DNA from: Marasmius tenuissimus
Lineage: Eukaryota > Basidiomycota > Agaricomycetes > Agaricales > Marasmiaceae
Assembly (NCBI GenBank): GCA_029532415.1
Contig: JAQOTA010000052.1
Span: 1,860,001 to 1,924,000 of the forward strand
Length of the DNA stretch: 64,000 nt
Direction: 5' to 3'
Part shown: piece after piece, positions 61,445-64,000 of the stretch
Layout: each line of letters opens with the position of its first letter
Position numbering within the stretch: the first letter of the stretch is position 1
The notes under the pieces: generated by a model
The model's input: only the letters and a program-made list of their open reading frames with translations
What the model was told of the DNA's origin: nothing
The model's database searches: none
Made by a program: the position numbers and the translations under genes

Positions 61445-64000
61445 TTATAGCCCAGGATACTGATAATTATACGAATAATCGGGTACTGCAGCGGCTTGAC
61501 TGGTCGACGTGGGTAACCACTCCTCTCCTCCAACCATCGTTCGTTGTTGTTGTGTCATGGGTCCAGGATACCCATGGATATTACTTGGTCGGGAATAGCC
61601 CCCCAGATCTCCTGCGACCTGTGCAAACGGTGGTAATTGCTGATGTTGCTGGTGATGTTGAGGTTGCGTTATGTGTCGAGGTTGCGTTTGGGGTGGTTGG
61701 GTACCAAGCGGTGACGGCACTTGCTGTCTGCCTTCTCCAGGTCGTGGCCACCATTCGTAACCCGGATAATAAGAAGTCGAGGGTTCCATTCCTGGAATAT
61801 CAAGGCCCAACATGTGCGCCATTATTCGCGTGCTAAGATCCTGCACCCCTTGCACGTTGGATGGTGTGGGCTGTTGTTGACTGATTCTATGATTTCCATC
61901 AACACCTGCAGGGACCCCGAACGCCTCCCGTTGGAGATAGTCGGAACTCTTCTCCTGTCCAAAAGCATCGTCCGCACCACGTTTCACCCTGTCACCCAGT
62001 TGAATGGGCGAATGCGTCGCCTCATAACTCAGCTTGACGCCACTAAGAAGGTCTAACGCTCGTGATGCACTGGGCCATAGTACCGACATGTCGCTCAAAG
62101 CCGTCATACACTGTCGGAGCCCTTGTGAAGCTTGGGGATTTGACGGTCGTAATGTAACTATGGGTCCGATTTCTCAGTCAGCAACGTATCTCACGATAAG
62201 GAAAAAAGAATAAACGCACGAGTCAAGATGTGCATAATTCTATGTAGAAAAATACGGGGATAAGATCAGCAAACACAAAAAGGTCCGAATAGGTAAACCA
62301 CGGGACTCACCCTGTAGCTAACATATACGCTGTCAAGAATGGAGAGGCCCTCTTCAGCGTGAAAGTCTCGCGCCACGCATTCACTATACAATAGCAGGTT
62401 TAGTTGCCCAAGCATCTTAAAGTACAAAAGGAAAATTACCTGTGGCGCTAATGCGACTCGCAGCCTGCTGTGAGAGATCAAAAGCCTTCAACCCAAACGT
62501 AGATCTCCTTGAACTCGCGGAGAAATCGGCGCTCGGAGAATTCGCCGAAGAAGCGCCCTTCCAGTTCGGGATGCTGTAGACAATGAATGTGGGTCACCGG
62601 GTTCGACTCGTTGCATTGTACAGTACTCACAATGCGCGATTCAATAACAGCACCGCACCCCAGTACCGAATGTGGACGAACAGAACATGCGGCGGAGGTA
62701 CCCTTCGTTTGCTGTTCGCATCGAATTGAAGAGCTTCAGGGAGTGCAAGATACCATTGGTCCAGTCTCGTCTCCAGCTCCGCGTATAGAGCCCGACGAGA
62801 TACTTTGTGAGTGGACCTGACGGGGTAAATATTGGTGACAATGTCACCAATGATTGTAACTAAAAGAGGACATGTTGAATTCAGCGCTATGACTCGTCCA
62901 AAATGAAATCCACAAACGTACACAAGGTCGACGTCGCATTGAATGTTAACATGATTTGCCCAGGGACGGCGGGATAGGAAACTTCAAATGAGTCGGACCT
63001 CAAGGGCTGCCAGAGCTCGTCGTCATACTGTATGGGAAGAGTCATGAGTACGACAAAGACCGCTGTACCCACGAACGCCTACCTCTGTCACCTCCGGCAG
63101 AGGTGTGTCGTAGTCCTCTTCTCGTATGATGATTGGACGACCTTCAAGAACAGACCCAAGTAAGTCGGCGAGCGCCCCGAAAATGAGGATAGACTTACCC
63201 ATATACACGGATCCGTATCTTTTCATTTCGGGAGAGGTCAGCGTCAAAAAACTCACAATGTGTTCATACCGCCCACCTGTCTGCGAGACAGCATATCCAC
63301 CATATCTGCCGACGAATTTGTGTCTCGTCCCTGGAAAACAGGTCGTGTCCGTGTTGTTTCCAGTGCTGGGAATTAGAGTTCAAGCCTAAATCTATCGCCT
63401 GTTAGGTCATCGAAAACAAAAAGATAGGAGTTAAAATTCAATCCGGATATGAACTCGGCGGGAGCACCGACCATGCGTATTGCCATGCCTATAGAGTGAG
63501 TTAGCTAAACTTCAAAAGGAAACGTTGTAATCCTTTTTACCGATATATATCCATCCCTGTTCCATACTCCCAACACCAAACTCCCGGTACCCGAGCAGAA
63601 GTAAGGCTTGGACCGTCGATGGGCGAGAGCGATCAAATATCTTTGCTAGATGATCATCAATACCTGTCGTCGCAGGAACAAAGGAACAATTTTCACTCAG
63701 CATCTTCCGGGCGGCCTCGAGATACTCAACTCCCGCTTCCCACATTTTGCCATTGGCTGGCTTGGGCTCCATATTGTCGACAAACCTGGCAGTGATTGCA
63801 TACATTGAGAGGAGCAGGAGGGTGTCGGCTTGTTGAGACGACTCCGGCTTCGGGGATGAAAACTTTGCTGGTATAGGTTCGGGAGCACGTCTGGATCATA
63901 CGTCAGTCTTAGTTTTAGAGTTTCCGATGAGAAAGAAATTATGCACCCTTGTTTCCTGAGGAATGAAATGCCCGTGAGTAAAGATGTAAACGAATCATCG
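61445..64000 (-). CDS. Fungal-specific transcription factor (middle and C-terminal part), 5' end outside window
   Basis: The sequence carries the fungal transcription factor homology domain that normally follows a Zn2Cys6 DNA-binding cluster; the cluster itself would lie beyond base 64000. Recognisable parts in order: STVQALLLLGYREFGVGSME, WIYIG / MAIRMVG, LFSRDETQIRRQIWWICCLADR, YGSVYMG encoded on a 20-base exon (about 63199-63218), then GRPIIIREEDYDTPLPEVTE, LDQWYLALPEALQFDA and HIRYWGAVLLLNRAL. The C-terminal 200 residues are disordered and rich in Gln, His, Pro and Gly (ITQPQHHQQHQQLPP), which fits an activation region. It resembles regulators of carbohydrate or xylan use, but the class is broad and the target genes cannot be told. 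Confidence 0.85.

Overview
The window is nuclear DNA of a filamentous basidiomycete, most likely a mushroom-forming agaricomycete. Almost every gene is split by many short introns (about 50-60 bases, GT...AG, with CTRAY-like branch points). The proteins are single-copy eukaryotic housekeeping genes mixed with typical basidiomycete accessory families. I see no rRNA, tRNA, CRISPR array, complete transposon or bacterial operon. Gene models were joined by hand from conserved protein motifs plus reading-frame and splice-site agreement. Where exon limits are listed, the frame was checked by summing exon lengths.

Layout. 0-3 kb: EXO5 nuclease (minus, runs off the left edge) and a DUF1349 protein (minus). 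4-8.4 kb: a secreted intradiol-dioxygenase-like protein (plus), an orphan one-membrane-segment protein (plus) and a very small minus-strand gene. 8.8-17.7 kb: two large DEAH/DEVH RNA helicases head to head, a DHX57/YLR419W-like protein (minus) and the splicing helicase PRP22/DHX8 (plus). 18-20.4 kb: a second head-to-head pair, mRNA-export factor NXT1 (minus) and methionine aminopeptidase 2 (plus). 21-25.5 kb: an HSL-type alpha/beta hydrolase (plus) convergent with the sphingolipid phospholipase C ISC1 (minus). 25.9-28 kb: an AT-hook protein with a C-terminal cysteine cluster (minus). 28.8-31 kb: a SnoaL-like/flavin monooxygenase fusion (plus). 31.4-35.7 kb: a small kinase-like protein, a QxW beta-trefoil lectin and riboflavin-pathway reductase RIB7 (all plus).

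36-45 kb: two closely related multi-pass membrane proteins in convergent orientation on either side of a RhoGEF gene (minus). 46-50.8 kb: an NBR1-type selective autophagy receptor (minus). 51-52.9 kb: an O-methyltransferase (minus). 54.7-57.7 kb: the U3 snoRNP protein UTP13 (minus). 59.6-61 kb: a forkhead transcription factor (minus). 61.4-64 kb: the C-terminal part of a fungal Zn-cluster-type transcription factor (minus, runs off the right edge).

The genes do not form one pathway. Three themes recur: RNA processing and export (two helicases, NXT1, UTP13), lipid and autophagy biology (ISC1, hydrolase, NBR1) and chromatin/transcription (AT-hook protein, forkhead, Zn-cluster regulator). The most unusual items are the AT-hook/cysteine-cluster protein, a RhoGEF whose DH domain is split by about 500 residues, an NBR1 with five zinc-binding segments, very small exons (6 and 21 bases), a lectin gene with an in-frame stop that only a 42-base intron would remove, and enzyme-family members that have lost catalytic residues.
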